A DNA stretch of 10,448 nt, from NCBI GenBank assembly GCA_030151665.1, contig JASLDB010000036.1:1-10448 (forward strand), in the 5' to 3' direction. The stretch is from Neisseriaceae bacterium (lineage in GTDB: Bacteria > Pseudomonadota > Gammaproteobacteria > Burkholderiales > Neisseriaceae). Each line of letters starts with the position of its first letter. Position 1 is the first letter of the stretch. A program made the translations under genes and the position numbers. Of this stretch, positions 1 to 5,935 are shown piece after piece. The notes beneath the pieces are model-generated. The model ran no database searches. It was not told the DNA's origin and saw nothing but the letters and a program-made list of their open reading frames with translations.

Positions 1-312
1 TCCGATCCTGCTTTTTCAGGGTATTTATACCCTTTGGTGTGTCAGTATTTTGAGGCACAAAATGTGACGGTGAACACAGTGCAGCAAGCCAGTAATATTT
101 TGTTGAATTTGAATTTGGTGGGCATGGGTTTGGGCACATCGTTGTTGCCAGATTACACGGCCAGTTTAATCAATGAGCGCATTTGTGTTCGTCCTTTGAG
201 TGTGCCCCCACCGCCGATTGATTTATACATGGTGGCCAGAAAAGACCACCCAATGATGGAACTCAAAGCTTTTCAGCATTTGGTGATTAAAAAACTGCTG
301 TTAAATCCATAA
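1..312 (+). CDS. LysR-type transcriptional regulator, C-terminal fragment (HcaR-like)
   Basis: The reading frame is open from the first base to TAA at 310-312 and gives about 103 residues; the start and the N-terminal helix-turn-helix lie outside the window. What is visible is the second half of a LysR substrate-binding domain: an SDPAFSGYLYP segment, then the characteristic LVGMGLGTSLLPDY stretch (the G-x-G-x-x-L-P pattern of LysR effector domains), and a closing strand with VARKDHP. The NLVGMGLG segment resembles E. coli HcaR, the activator of 3-phenylpropionate catabolism, as I remember it; no alignment was run. The gene is followed at once by a terminator and then by a LysR-type operator before the hydratase operon. 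I infer that it controls that operon in response to an aromatic acid or a ring-cleavage intermediate. LysR family membership is firm; the ligand is unknown. Confidence 0.88.
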   Translation, partial: SDPAFSGYLYPLVCQYFEAQNVTVNTVQQASNILLNLNLVGMGLGTSLLPDYTASLINERICVRPLSVPPPPIDLYMVARKDHPMMELKAFQHLVIKKLLLNP

Positions 313-330
313 ATCCACACTGATTTTGCT

Positions 331-363
331 ACCCTTGCTCTGAATAAATGAGCAAGGGTTTTT
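331..363 (+). terminator. Intrinsic terminator of the LysR gene
   Basis: A perfect 10-bp stem, ACCCTTGCTC (331-340) with GAGCAAGGGT (350-359), encloses a 9-nt loop and runs into five T residues (359-363). It starts 18 bases after the regulator stop codon. It separates the regulator from the hydratase operon, which therefore needs its own promoter. Confidence 0.9.
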
Positions 364-380
364 GGCATTGATACATCTAG

Positions 381-403
381 CTTATTAATTAAACGAAAAT
401 AAG
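381..403. promoter_or_regulatory. Candidate LysR-family operator (T-N11-A dyad)
   Basis: The sequence CTTATT-N11-AATAAG is a perfect 6-bp dyad in which T386 and A398 are separated by exactly 11 bases, the T-N11-A form known for LysR-type binding sites. It lies in the non-coding gap between a LysR gene and a catabolic operon, and just before a -35-like TTGGCA at 406-411. That fits the upstream recognition site of an activator. Binding by the neighbouring regulator is inferred. Confidence 0.65.
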
Positions 404-405
404 TA

Positions 406-437
406 TTGGCACAAATGGATAAAATTTCCGATTCTAA
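406..437 (+). promoter_or_regulatory. Weak candidate promoter of the hydratase operon
   Basis: TTGGCA (406-411) matches five of six bases of the sigma-70 -35 element. No good -10 follows at the normal distance; the nearest AT-rich hexamers (around 430-437) match poorly and are displaced. A decent -35 with a poor -10 next to a LysR site would suit an activator-dependent promoter. The exact start of transcription cannot be read from the sequence. Confidence 0.3.
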
Positions 438-456
438 CGCTTTCATACACGTTAGA
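433..456. promoter_or_regulatory. Inverted repeat between promoter and ribosome binding site
   Basis: TCTAACG (433-439) and CGTTAGA (450-456) form a perfect 7-bp dyad with a 10-nt centre, ending six bases before the Shine-Dalgarno sequence of the hydratase gene. It could be a second operator near the transcription start or a small hairpin in the leader RNA. There is no T tract after it, so it is not an intrinsic terminator. Its function is unknown. Confidence 0.5.
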
Positions 457-476
457 TGAATAGAGGAAAACCAGCC

Positions 477-1268
477 ATGTCTTTAAGCATTGAAGCTGCT
501 GCATTGGCTTTACGCGAAGCACAAACGAAGCAAGCAGCTATCGCGCCCATCAAAGCCCAATTTGGCCTTGCCGAACAAAACATCGAAACCGCTTACGCCA
601 TTCAAGAACACAATACCCAATATGCCATTGCCCAAGGTCGCCGTTTGGTCGGTCGAAAAATTGGCTTAACCTCGCCCAAAGTGCAAGCGCAATTGGGTGT
701 GGGTGAGCCTGATTTTGGCATGTTATTCGCTGATATGTCCGTTGGACAAGGCGAACCAGTTACTTTAAGCCAATTGATTATGCCCAAAGTTGAAGCTGAA
801 GTGGCTTTGGTGATTGGCAAAGATTTGTGCCATGAAGCGCACACTTATGCTGACATTATCAATGCTACGGAATATGCCTTGCCTGCCATTGAAATTGTAG
901 ACAGTCGCATTGCCAATTGGCAAATCAGTTTGTTCGATACCGTGGCAGACAATGCCTCCAGTGCCCAGTTTGTCTTGGGTTCTCGTCCCGTGCGTTTACA
1001 AGACTTTGACTTGGCAGAATGTGCCATGCAAATGACCGACAAAAGTGGCGTTATTGTGGCAAGTGGTGAAGGCAGCCAATGCTTATACAACCCATTAAAT
1101 GCAGCCATTTGGCTAGCTGACATGATGGTGCGATGCAATCGCCCATTGCTAGCAGGCGACATTATTTTGACAGGGGCGTTGGGTCCGATGGTCGCTGTCA
1201 CTGAAGCCAATCGTTTTACGGTCAATATTGCGGGTTTAGGCAATGTTTGCACCGAATTTACCGCTTAA
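477..1268 (+). CDS. mhpD: 2-oxopent-4-enoate (2-hydroxypenta-2,4-dienoate) hydratase
   Basis: This is the first enzyme of the lower meta-cleavage pathway. It adds water to 2-hydroxypenta-2,4-dienoate to give 4-hydroxy-2-oxopentanoate in the cytoplasm. The 263-residue protein has the fumarylacetoacetate-hydrolase-like fold signature of MhpD/DmpE/XylJ: GRKIGLTS (59-66), the metal-binding pair in KVEAE (Glu106, Glu108), a third acidic ligand in AIEIVDSR (Glu139), then DNASSA (158-163) and a C-terminal LTGALGP. The family is usually about 260-270 residues, so it is full length. I chose ATG 477 over the in-frame ATG 456 because AGAGGA (462-467) sits 9 bases before 477, and because 456 lies inside a dyad. 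It leads an operon with acetaldehyde dehydrogenase and aldolase genes, in E. coli mhpDFE order. Whether the native pathway is phenylpropionate, phenol or another aromatic cannot be told. Confidence 0.93.
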   Translation: MSLSIEAAALALREAQTKQAAIAPIKAQFGLAEQNIETAYAIQEHNTQYAIAQGRRLVGRKIGLTSPKVQAQLGVGEPDFGMLFADMSVGQGEPVTLSQLIMPKVEAEVALVIGKDLCHEAHTYADIINATEYALPAIEIVDSRIANWQISLFDTVADNASSAQFVLGSRPVRLQDFDLAECAMQMTDKSGVIVASGEGSQCLYNPLNAAIWLADMMVRCNRPLLAGDIILTGALGPMVAVTEANRFTVNIAGLGNVCTEFTA

Positions 1269-1298
1269 TTGTGTAACGCAGATAGAAAAAAGAGAAAC

Positions 1299-2192
1299 AT
1301 GAAAAAAATCAAATGTGCCTTAATTGGCCCCGGTAATATCGGAACGGATTTGCTCTATAAATTACAACGCAGTGAGGTATTGGAACCTGTGTGGATGGTG
1401 GGTATTGATCCCACATCCGAAGGTTTAGCGCGCGCTGCGAAAATGGGTTTGAAAACCACTGCAGAGGGTGTGGATGGCTTATTGCCCCATGTCAAAGCCG
1501 ATGGCATTCAAATTGCTTTTGATGCCACATCGGCTTATGTGCATGCAGAAAACAGTCGAAAATTAAATGAATTGGGCGTGGTGATGATTGACTTAACCCC
1601 AGCAGCCATTGGCCCTTATTGTGTACCACCTGTGAATTTGGCAAGCGACATCAACATGGACACCATGAATGTCAATATGGTGACGTGTGGCGGGCAAGCC
1701 ACCATTCCCATGGTCGCTGCTGTGTCACAAGTGCAAAATGTGGATTATGCTGAAATTGTGGCGACGGTTTCCAGTAAATCCGTGGGTCCAGGGACACGTA
1801 AAAACATTGATGAATTTACTTTAACCACCGCAGGGGCGATTGAAAAAGTCGGCGGTGCGAAAAAAGGCAAAGCCATTATCGTGATTAACCCAGCCGAACC
1901 GCCATTGATGATGCGTGACACAGTCCATTGTTTATTGGCAGAAGAGCCTGATCAAGCCGCCATTACCGCATCGGTTCAAGCGATGGTAAAAAAAGTACAA
2001 GACTATGTGCCCGGCTACAAATTGGTGAATGGTCCTGTTTTTGATGGCAATCGAGTGTCGATTTTCTTGGAAGTAGAAGGCTTGGGCGATTATTTACCAA
2101 AATACGCAGGTAATTTGGACATCATGACATCGGCTGCTGCCAAAACTGCAGAAATCTTTGCCAACCATATTTTACAAGGGGAACAAGCATGA
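1299..2192 (+). CDS. mhpF: Acetaldehyde dehydrogenase (acetylating)
   Basis: The enzyme oxidises acetaldehyde with NAD and CoA to acetyl-CoA and normally forms a channelling complex with the aldolase encoded next to it. The 297-residue protein opens with a Rossmann dinucleotide motif, GPGNIGTDL (10-18). It carries IDLTPAAIGPYCVPP (97-111), the catalytic cysteine in MVTCGGQATIP (Cys130), SVGPGTRKNIDEFT (161-174), NPAEPPLMMRDT (197-208), and the dimer/C-terminal segment YAGNLDIMTSAA. It is shorter than DmpF (just over 300 residues by memory) because the loop after YVPGYKL is short before SIFLEVEG; this looks like a natural variant, not damage. I chose ATG 1299, after a weak AGAG, because residue 1 then falls just before the Rossmann strand; an upstream TTG at 1269 would add a poorly conserved tail. 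The stop overlaps the aldolase start as ATGA, implying translational coupling. Confidence 0.94.
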   Translation: MKKIKCALIGPGNIGTDLLYKLQRSEVLEPVWMVGIDPTSEGLARAAKMGLKTTAEGVDGLLPHVKADGIQIAFDATSAYVHAENSRKLNELGVVMIDLTPAAIGPYCVPPVNLASDINMDTMNVNMVTCGGQATIPMVAAVSQVQNVDYAEIVATVSSKSVGPGTRKNIDEFTLTTAGAIEKVGGAKKGKAIIVINPAEPPLMMRDTVHCLLAEEPDQAAITASVQAMVKKVQDYVPGYKLVNGPVFDGNRVSIFLEVEGLGDYLPKYAGNLDIMTSAAAKTAEIFANHILQGEQA

Positions 2193-3202
2193 GCCAATAC
2201 AGCGTTCGTTTTCACGACATGACTTTGCGTGATGGCATGCACCCAAAACGCCATCAAATGACATTGGACGACATGAAAAAAATCGCCACAGGTTTAGATG
2301 CCGCTGGCGTGCCATTGATTGAAATCACCCACGGTGATGGTTTGGGTGGCAGCTCGGTGAATTATGGTTTTCCAGCACACAGCGATGAAGAATATTTATC
2401 GACAGTCATTCCGTTATTAAAGCAAGCCAAGGTATCGGCTTTGTTATTGCCTGGTATTGGTACCACTGCACATTTACACATGGCACATGATTTGGGTGTG
2501 CATTGTATCCGTGTGGCAACCCATTCAACTGAAGCCGATGTTTCAGAACAACACATCACCGCCGCACGCAAATTGGGCATGGATGTGGTGGGCTTTTTAA
2601 TGATGGCACACATGGCCAGCCCAGAAAAAATCTTAGAACAAGCCCGTCTTATGGTGTCTTATGGTGCCAATTGCGTTTATGTCACCGATTCAGCAGGTTA
2701 TATGTTGCCTGAAGATGTGAAAGCACGAGTGGGTTTGTTAAAACAAACATTTGGTGACGACATTGAAATCGGTTTTCACGGTCACCATAACTTGGCAATG
2801 GGCGTGGCCAATTCGATTGCCGCGATTGAATCAGGTGCCACTCGCATTGATGCGGCAGCTGCTGGTTTGGGCGCAGGTGCAGGCAATACACCATTGGAAG
2901 CGGTGGTTGCTGTGTGCAATCGCATGGGCATTACAACAGGTGTGGATTTATTTAAAGTGCAAGACGTGGCAGAAGACTTGGTGGTGCCGATTATGGATCA
3001 ACCGATTCGCCTTGATCGAGATGCCTTAACCTTGGGCTATGCTGGTGTGTATTCATCGTTCTTGTTGTTTGCCAAACGTGCAGAAGCCAAATATGGCGTG
3101 AGCGCCCGTGAGATTTTATTGGAATTGGGTCGCCGTGGCACAGTTGGTGGTCAAGAAGACATGATTGAAGATTTGGCATTGACCATGAGTAAAGCCAAAT
3201 AA
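2189..3202 (+). CDS. mhpE: 4-hydroxy-2-oxovalerate (4-hydroxy-2-oxopentanoate) aldolase
   Basis: The enzyme splits 4-hydroxy-2-oxopentanoate into pyruvate and acetaldehyde, passing the acetaldehyde to its partner dehydrogenase. The 337 residues match the usual length of MhpE/DmpG. The HMG-CoA-lyase-like TIM barrel is marked by MTLRDGMH (11-18), in which Arg14, Asp15 (metal) and His18 match the catalytic set of the family. ITHGDGLGGSS (46-56), LLLPGIGT (85-92), VTDSAGYM (165-172) and the metal-binding GFHGHHNL (His197, His199) follow. The C-terminal DmpG-type communication domain includes LGYAGVYSSFL (282-292) and GTVGGQEDMI (317-326). The start ATG overlaps the dehydrogenase stop (ATGA), with AGGGGA about 8 bases upstream. 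It is the last gene of the operon, closed by a strong terminator. The gene looks intact. Confidence 0.95.
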   Translation: MSQYSVRFHDMTLRDGMHPKRHQMTLDDMKKIATGLDAAGVPLIEITHGDGLGGSSVNYGFPAHSDEEYLSTVIPLLKQAKVSALLLPGIGTTAHLHMAHDLGVHCIRVATHSTEADVSEQHITAARKLGMDVVGFLMMAHMASPEKILEQARLMVSYGANCVYVTDSAGYMLPEDVKARVGLLKQTFGDDIEIGFHGHHNLAMGVANSIAAIESGATRIDAAAAGLGAGAGNTPLEAVVAVCNRMGITTGVDLFKVQDVAEDLVVPIMDQPIRLDRDALTLGYAGVYSSFLLFAKRAEAKYGVSAREILLELGRRGTVGGQEDMIEDLALTMSKAK

Positions 3203-3230
3203 ACAAGCATTTTTTTAGGGTAGTGAAGCA

Positions 3231-3267
3231 AAAGGATTATTTGTTAGGGGCAAATAATCCTTTTTTT
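3231..3267 (+). terminator. Strong intrinsic terminator of the hydratase-aldolase operon
   Basis: AAAGGATTATTTG (3231-3243) pairs perfectly with CAAATAATCCTTT (3251-3263) around a 7-nt loop, and seven T residues (3261-3267) close it. It lies 28 bases after the aldolase stop. It implies that the flavoprotein gene downstream is transcribed from its own promoter in 3268-3331 or by leakage only. Confidence 0.92.
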
Positions 3268-3331
3268 GCGACAAAACCATCACGAATATGGCATGATGCT
3301 ATACACATAATGAATGATTGGGTGAGTATTG

Positions 3332-4825
3332 ATGGGTATAAAATTCAGTTGGCGACAGAAGAAATTGTGGATTTGGATGGTATTGGGCGTGATCATTGGT
3401 TTTTTTGTGATTTTGCCAATCGGGCATTTATTAAAGACCAAATTTCAACAACACCCTCCTGAAACACCCATGGCAACAGGGCAAACCAATGATGCCAGTC
3501 AACTGAATTTAACCAACGTAAAAAGTGTGGTTGATGTTGCCAAAGAACCCGAACAAATGCGACAGCAATTGGCGGCTTTGATGCGTTATGCCAAGGAAAA
3601 TCATTTGAAGGTTTCCATTGCTGGGGCGCAACACAGCATGGGTGGTCACACCATTGCACCCGATGGTGTTGTGTTGAATATGCTGCCTTATAAACATATG
3701 CAATTGGATGAGCAACACAATATTTTAACCATTGGCTCAGGCGCCACTTGGCAAGATGCTATTGAGTATCTTGATACCAAGGGCAAATCAATTGCCATTA
3801 TGCAGTCGTTTAGTAATTTTTCGATTGGTGGGTCACTTAGCGTCAATGGGCATGGTTGGCAAAAACAATCTCCTCCATTGTCAGCCAGTGTTGAATCTTT
3901 TAGTTTGATGATGGCTGATGGGAAAATTGTTGAATGCAGCCGTCACGAAAACCCAGAATTATTTAAACTGGTTATTGGTGGCTATGGCTTATTTGGGGTG
4001 ATTTTGGATGTCAAATTAAAGGTGGTTGATAATACCAGTCTTGCATTTCATTCTGTGGCAGTCAAACCGGAAGATTATGTGGCGCAATACCAAAAATTGG
4101 TTAGGGACAATCCCCAAGTGCAATTCGCTTATGGTCGTTTGCGCATATCGGATAAAAAATTTTTGGATCAAGCCACATTAAACTATTTTGAAAAGACCGC
4201 AGAGCAACCAGCTTTTTTGGCAGCACAGACAGCGAAAAACCAAGCGTTAAGGAATTTGGTGTTTAGAGGTTCTGTTCGCAGTGAATATGGTAAACGTTTG
4301 CGTTGGGATTTGGAGAGTGTGTCTAACCAGATTACGCCTTACCATCGGTTTAGTCGCAATGAAATACTGAATGAGCATTCTTCATTAATTGACAACAAAG
4401 ACCCCAAATCAACCGATTTATTGCATGAGTATTTTATCCCTGATGCCCAGCTAGCCAGTTTTATTCATGATTTAAAACCTATTTTGCAAAATAGCCAGAT
4501 TGATTTACTCAATATCACCATTCGAGAGGTCAGTCCTGATCGGGATGCCTTCATGAATTATGCACGTGAACCAGTGTTTGGTTTGGTCTTTTTGTTTAAC
4601 CAACAAAAAACAGCTGAACAAGAGCAAGCCATGAAGGATTTGACCAATGCCTTGGTGGATGCCACACTGCGCCATCAAGGGACGTATTACTTACCATATC
4701 GCTTGCACATTGATCGAGAGAAAATGCGCTTGGTGTACCCACAAGCCGATGAATTTTTCCGCCTTAAGAAAAAATACGACCCCAACGAGATGTTTAGCAA
4801 TCGGTTTTATGAGCATTATCGTTAA
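3332..4825 (+). CDS. Membrane-anchored FAD-binding (VAO/PCMH-type) oxidoreductase
   Basis: The 497-residue protein starts with a short basic segment and one hydrophobic helix (about residues 12-34, WIWMVLGVIIGFFVILPIG). This suggests an inner-membrane anchor or uncleaved signal with the body in the periplasm. Residues 60-230 form an FAD-binding PCMH domain: VSIAGAQHSMGGH (94-106), where His101 sits where aldonolactone and alditol oxidases attach FAD covalently, then IGSGATWQDAIEYL (134-147), FSIGGSLSVNGHG (163-175) and a glycine-rich IGGYGLFG (215-222). The C-terminus, KKYDPNEMFSNRFYEHY, resembles the end of lactone oxidases. ATG 3332 is chosen because GGTGAG (3321-3326) lies 5 bases upstream. 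The substrate is not recognisable. The gene sits alone between the hydratase operon and the hydrolase, so a role with aromatic or sugar-like substrates is speculative. No clear -35/-10 pair is visible in 3268-3331, though it holds a CATCA-N11-TGATG dyad (3278-3298). Confidence 0.82.
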   Translation: MGIKFSWRQKKLWIWMVLGVIIGFFVILPIGHLLKTKFQQHPPETPMATGQTNDASQLNLTNVKSVVDVAKEPEQMRQQLAALMRYAKENHLKVSIAGAQHSMGGHTIAPDGVVLNMLPYKHMQLDEQHNILTIGSGATWQDAIEYLDTKGKSIAIMQSFSNFSIGGSLSVNGHGWQKQSPPLSASVESFSLMMADGKIVECSRHENPELFKLVIGGYGLFGVILDVKLKVVDNTSLAFHSVAVKPEDYVAQYQKLVRDNPQVQFAYGRLRISDKKFLDQATLNYFEKTAEQPAFLAAQTAKNQALRNLVFRGSVRSEYGKRLRWDLESVSNQITPYHRFSRNEILNEHSSLIDNKDPKSTDLLHEYFIPDAQLASFIHDLKPILQNSQIDLLNITIREVSPDRDAFMNYAREPVFGLVFLFNQQKTAEQEQAMKDLTNALVDATLRHQGTYYLPYRLHIDREKMRLVYPQADEFFRLKKKYDPNEMFSNRFYEHYR

Positions 4826-4862
4826 TACACCATTTGCCAAGTTTATATTTGATTGATTAAAG

Positions 4863-4892
4863 AAAAAACCTTGCAACATTAGCAAGGTTTTT
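4863..4892. terminator. Bidirectional intrinsic terminator between convergent genes
   Basis: AAAAACCTTGC (4864-4874) and GCAAGGTTTTT (4882-4892) form a perfect 11-bp stem with a 7-nt loop. Read from either strand, the stem is followed by a T run, since the A run at 4863-4868 is the T run of the minus strand. It can therefore serve both the flavoprotein gene (stop at 4825) and the hydrolase gene (stop at 4918). Confidence 0.88.
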
Positions 4893-4917
4893 GTCTTCAA
4901 AAGTCATGTGAAATTAA

Positions 4918-5772
4918 TTAAGCATGCAAATTCAAATATTGGCTTACTACTTGGTTAAATTCATCTGCACGTTCAACTTGTGACCAATGACCGCATTGGC
5001 TAAAAATATGCGCATCGGCATTGGGGATGGTGTTGAGCAATTCCCAAGTGCGTGACACAGGAATCACCACGTCTTGTGTACCGTGAATCAACAACACAGG
5101 TTTTTCAAACTGTGCCAAAACTTCAAAGTCCAATGGCAAAGCATCACGGTCGCGGTCACGTGCGGTAATGACTTTTACCAATCGGTCAGAAGCATGGTCG
5201 TTTAAGGCGGCTTGATAGCGTACTGCAACCAATTCATCAGTAATTAAATTTTCATTGACCACAAATTGTTTTAAAGTGGTGCGAATGCCGTCTTCGGTTA
5301 AGGTGGGTTTGGCATGTCCTGCCAGTGCTGCGGTTTTTTTTGCGCCACCAGTGCCCATCGACACAATACCCAATACTCGCTCAGGGTGGTCAATCGCCAT
5401 TTGAAATGCCAACCAGCCACCCAAAGAATTGCCCACAATCCATGTCTTTTCAATGCCCAGTGCATCCAATACACGAACAGCATGTTCAACCCATTCGCGA
5501 ATGCCATATGGTGTGTCTTCTGGGTTGATGGTTTGACCATAGCCAATCGAGTCAATGGCAATACAACGACCATGTTGTGATAAGGCTGGCAAATTGAGCC
5601 ACCAGTTAGCCGCTGCTGAAACGCCAGTGCCTGATCCATGTAAAAACAGCATGGGCACACCTTCGCCCATTTCGTGGTAGTGGGTGAGTTCACCTGTGGC
5701 GGTTTCTAGCCATTTGTCTTCTAAACCAAAAAAAGCATCGGTTTGGTAATTGGGGATGGTCATATTACTCAT
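4918..5772 (-). CDS. Alpha/beta hydrolase of the meta-cleavage-product hydrolase family
   Basis: Enzymes of this type (MhpC, DmpD, XylF, BphD) hydrolyse the C-C bond of ring meta-cleavage products, releasing an acid and 2-hydroxypenta-2,4-dienoate, which is the substrate of the hydratase in this window. The 284 residues fit the family. Visible are the oxyanion-hole segment FLHGSGTGVSAAANWW (43-58), the nucleophile elbow GNSLGG with Ser116, the acid in HGTQDVVIP (Asp234) and the catalytic histidine in QCGHWSQVE (His262). DALGIEKTWIVGNSLGG closely resembles DmpD and XylF as remembered. The start ATG (5770-5772) has a strong AAGGAGA four bases upstream. An in-frame ATG three codons later is less well placed. 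The gene is on the strand opposite the hydratase operon, so it needs separate control. Family membership is secure; the side chain it accepts is unknown, and a different ester or C-C hydrolase role is possible. Confidence 0.88.
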   Translation of the reverse strand: MSNMTIPNYQTDAFFGLEDKWLETATGELTHYHEMGEGVPMLFLHGSGTGVSAAANWWLNLPALSQHGRCIAIDSIGYGQTINPEDTPYGIREWVEHAVRVLDALGIEKTWIVGNSLGGWLAFQMAIDHPERVLGIVSMGTGGAKKTAALAGHAKPTLTEDGIRTTLKQFVVNENLITDELVAVRYQAALNDHASDRLVKVITARDRDRDALPLDFEVLAQFEKPVLLIHGTQDVVIPVSRTWELLNTIPNADAHIFSQCGHWSQVERADEFNQVVSQYLNLHA

Positions 5773-5776
5773 GGTT

Positions 5777-5783
5777 TCTCCTT
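5777..5783 (-). promoter_or_regulatory. Strong ribosome binding site of the hydrolase
   Basis: On the minus strand AAGGAGA is followed by AACC and the ATG at 5772. It is the best Shine-Dalgarno sequence in the window and fixes the hydrolase start. Confidence 0.8.
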
Positions 5784-5795
5784 ATCTGTGTGTAG

Positions 5796-5849
5796 TCATT
5801 CAAATGAGTACAGCTATTGTAAACAAGCTTGTGTCATCGTTTTAGATGA
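5796..5849. promoter_or_regulatory. Hydrolase promoter with flanking dyads
   Basis: On the minus strand TACAAT (5821-5816) matches five of six -10 bases and sits inside TTTACAATAGC, an 11-mer that also occurs at the mutS promoter (8070-8080). The hexamer 17 bases upstream (5844-5839, TAAAAC) is a poor -35. Dyad TCATC-N6-GATGA (5834-5849) covers that -35; dyad TCATT-CA-AATGA (5796-5807) covers the expected transcription start; a 10-bp palindrome ACAAGCTTGT (5823-5832) lies in the spacer. This arrangement suggests regulated transcription of the hydrolase. The -10 is moderately secure; operator function is inferred. Confidence 0.45.
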
Positions 5850-5870
5850 AATAACAATCAGATAAGTGTT

Positions 5871-5898
5871 TTGGCGTATAAGCATAGTGGGCTATGAT
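5871..5898 (+). promoter_or_regulatory. Candidate sigma-70 promoter of the glycosylase-like gene
   Basis: TTGGCG (5871-5876, four of six) is separated by 16 bases from TATGAT (5893-5898, five of six). Transcription would begin near 5905, leaving a leader of about 30 bases before ATG 5936. This supports 5936 over the in-frame ATG at 5894, which would lie inside the -10. Confidence 0.5.
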
Positions 5899-5935
5899 AG
5901 TATCGGGTTTCGTTATTCCTTATTTTGAGTGCACC

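Noticed and set aside
407..412. TGGCAC resembling the -24 half of a sigma-54 promoter, common before aromatic operons.
   Set aside because: No GC-containing -12 element follows at the required spacing; the next bases read AAATGGATAAAA.
456..476. Longer hydratase start at ATG 456.
   Set aside because: It lies inside an inverted repeat and has no ribosome binding site, whereas ATG 477 has AGAGGA at proper spacing and matches family length and residue numbering.
602..1252. Antisense open frames across the hydratase gene, and similar ones under the aldolase, mltA and mutS genes.
   Set aside because: They are shadows of strong coding frames, with no domain-like sequence or ribosome binding sites.
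1269..1298. TTG start giving a ten-residue extension of the dehydrogenase.
   Set aside because: The added residues are not family-like; ATG 1299 places the Rossmann motif at the normal distance.
3223..3462. A 79-codon open frame upstream of and overlapping the flavoprotein start.
   Set aside because: It runs through the operon terminator hairpin and then overlaps a well-supported gene in another frame; no recognisable product.
5781..5866. Eight-base inverted pair CTTATCTG (5781-5788) and CAGATAAG (5859-5866).
   Set aside because: The arms are 70 bases apart, one overlaps the hydrolase ribosome binding site, and the other lies upstream of the predicted transcript start, so they would not pair in RNA. 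Probably chance.
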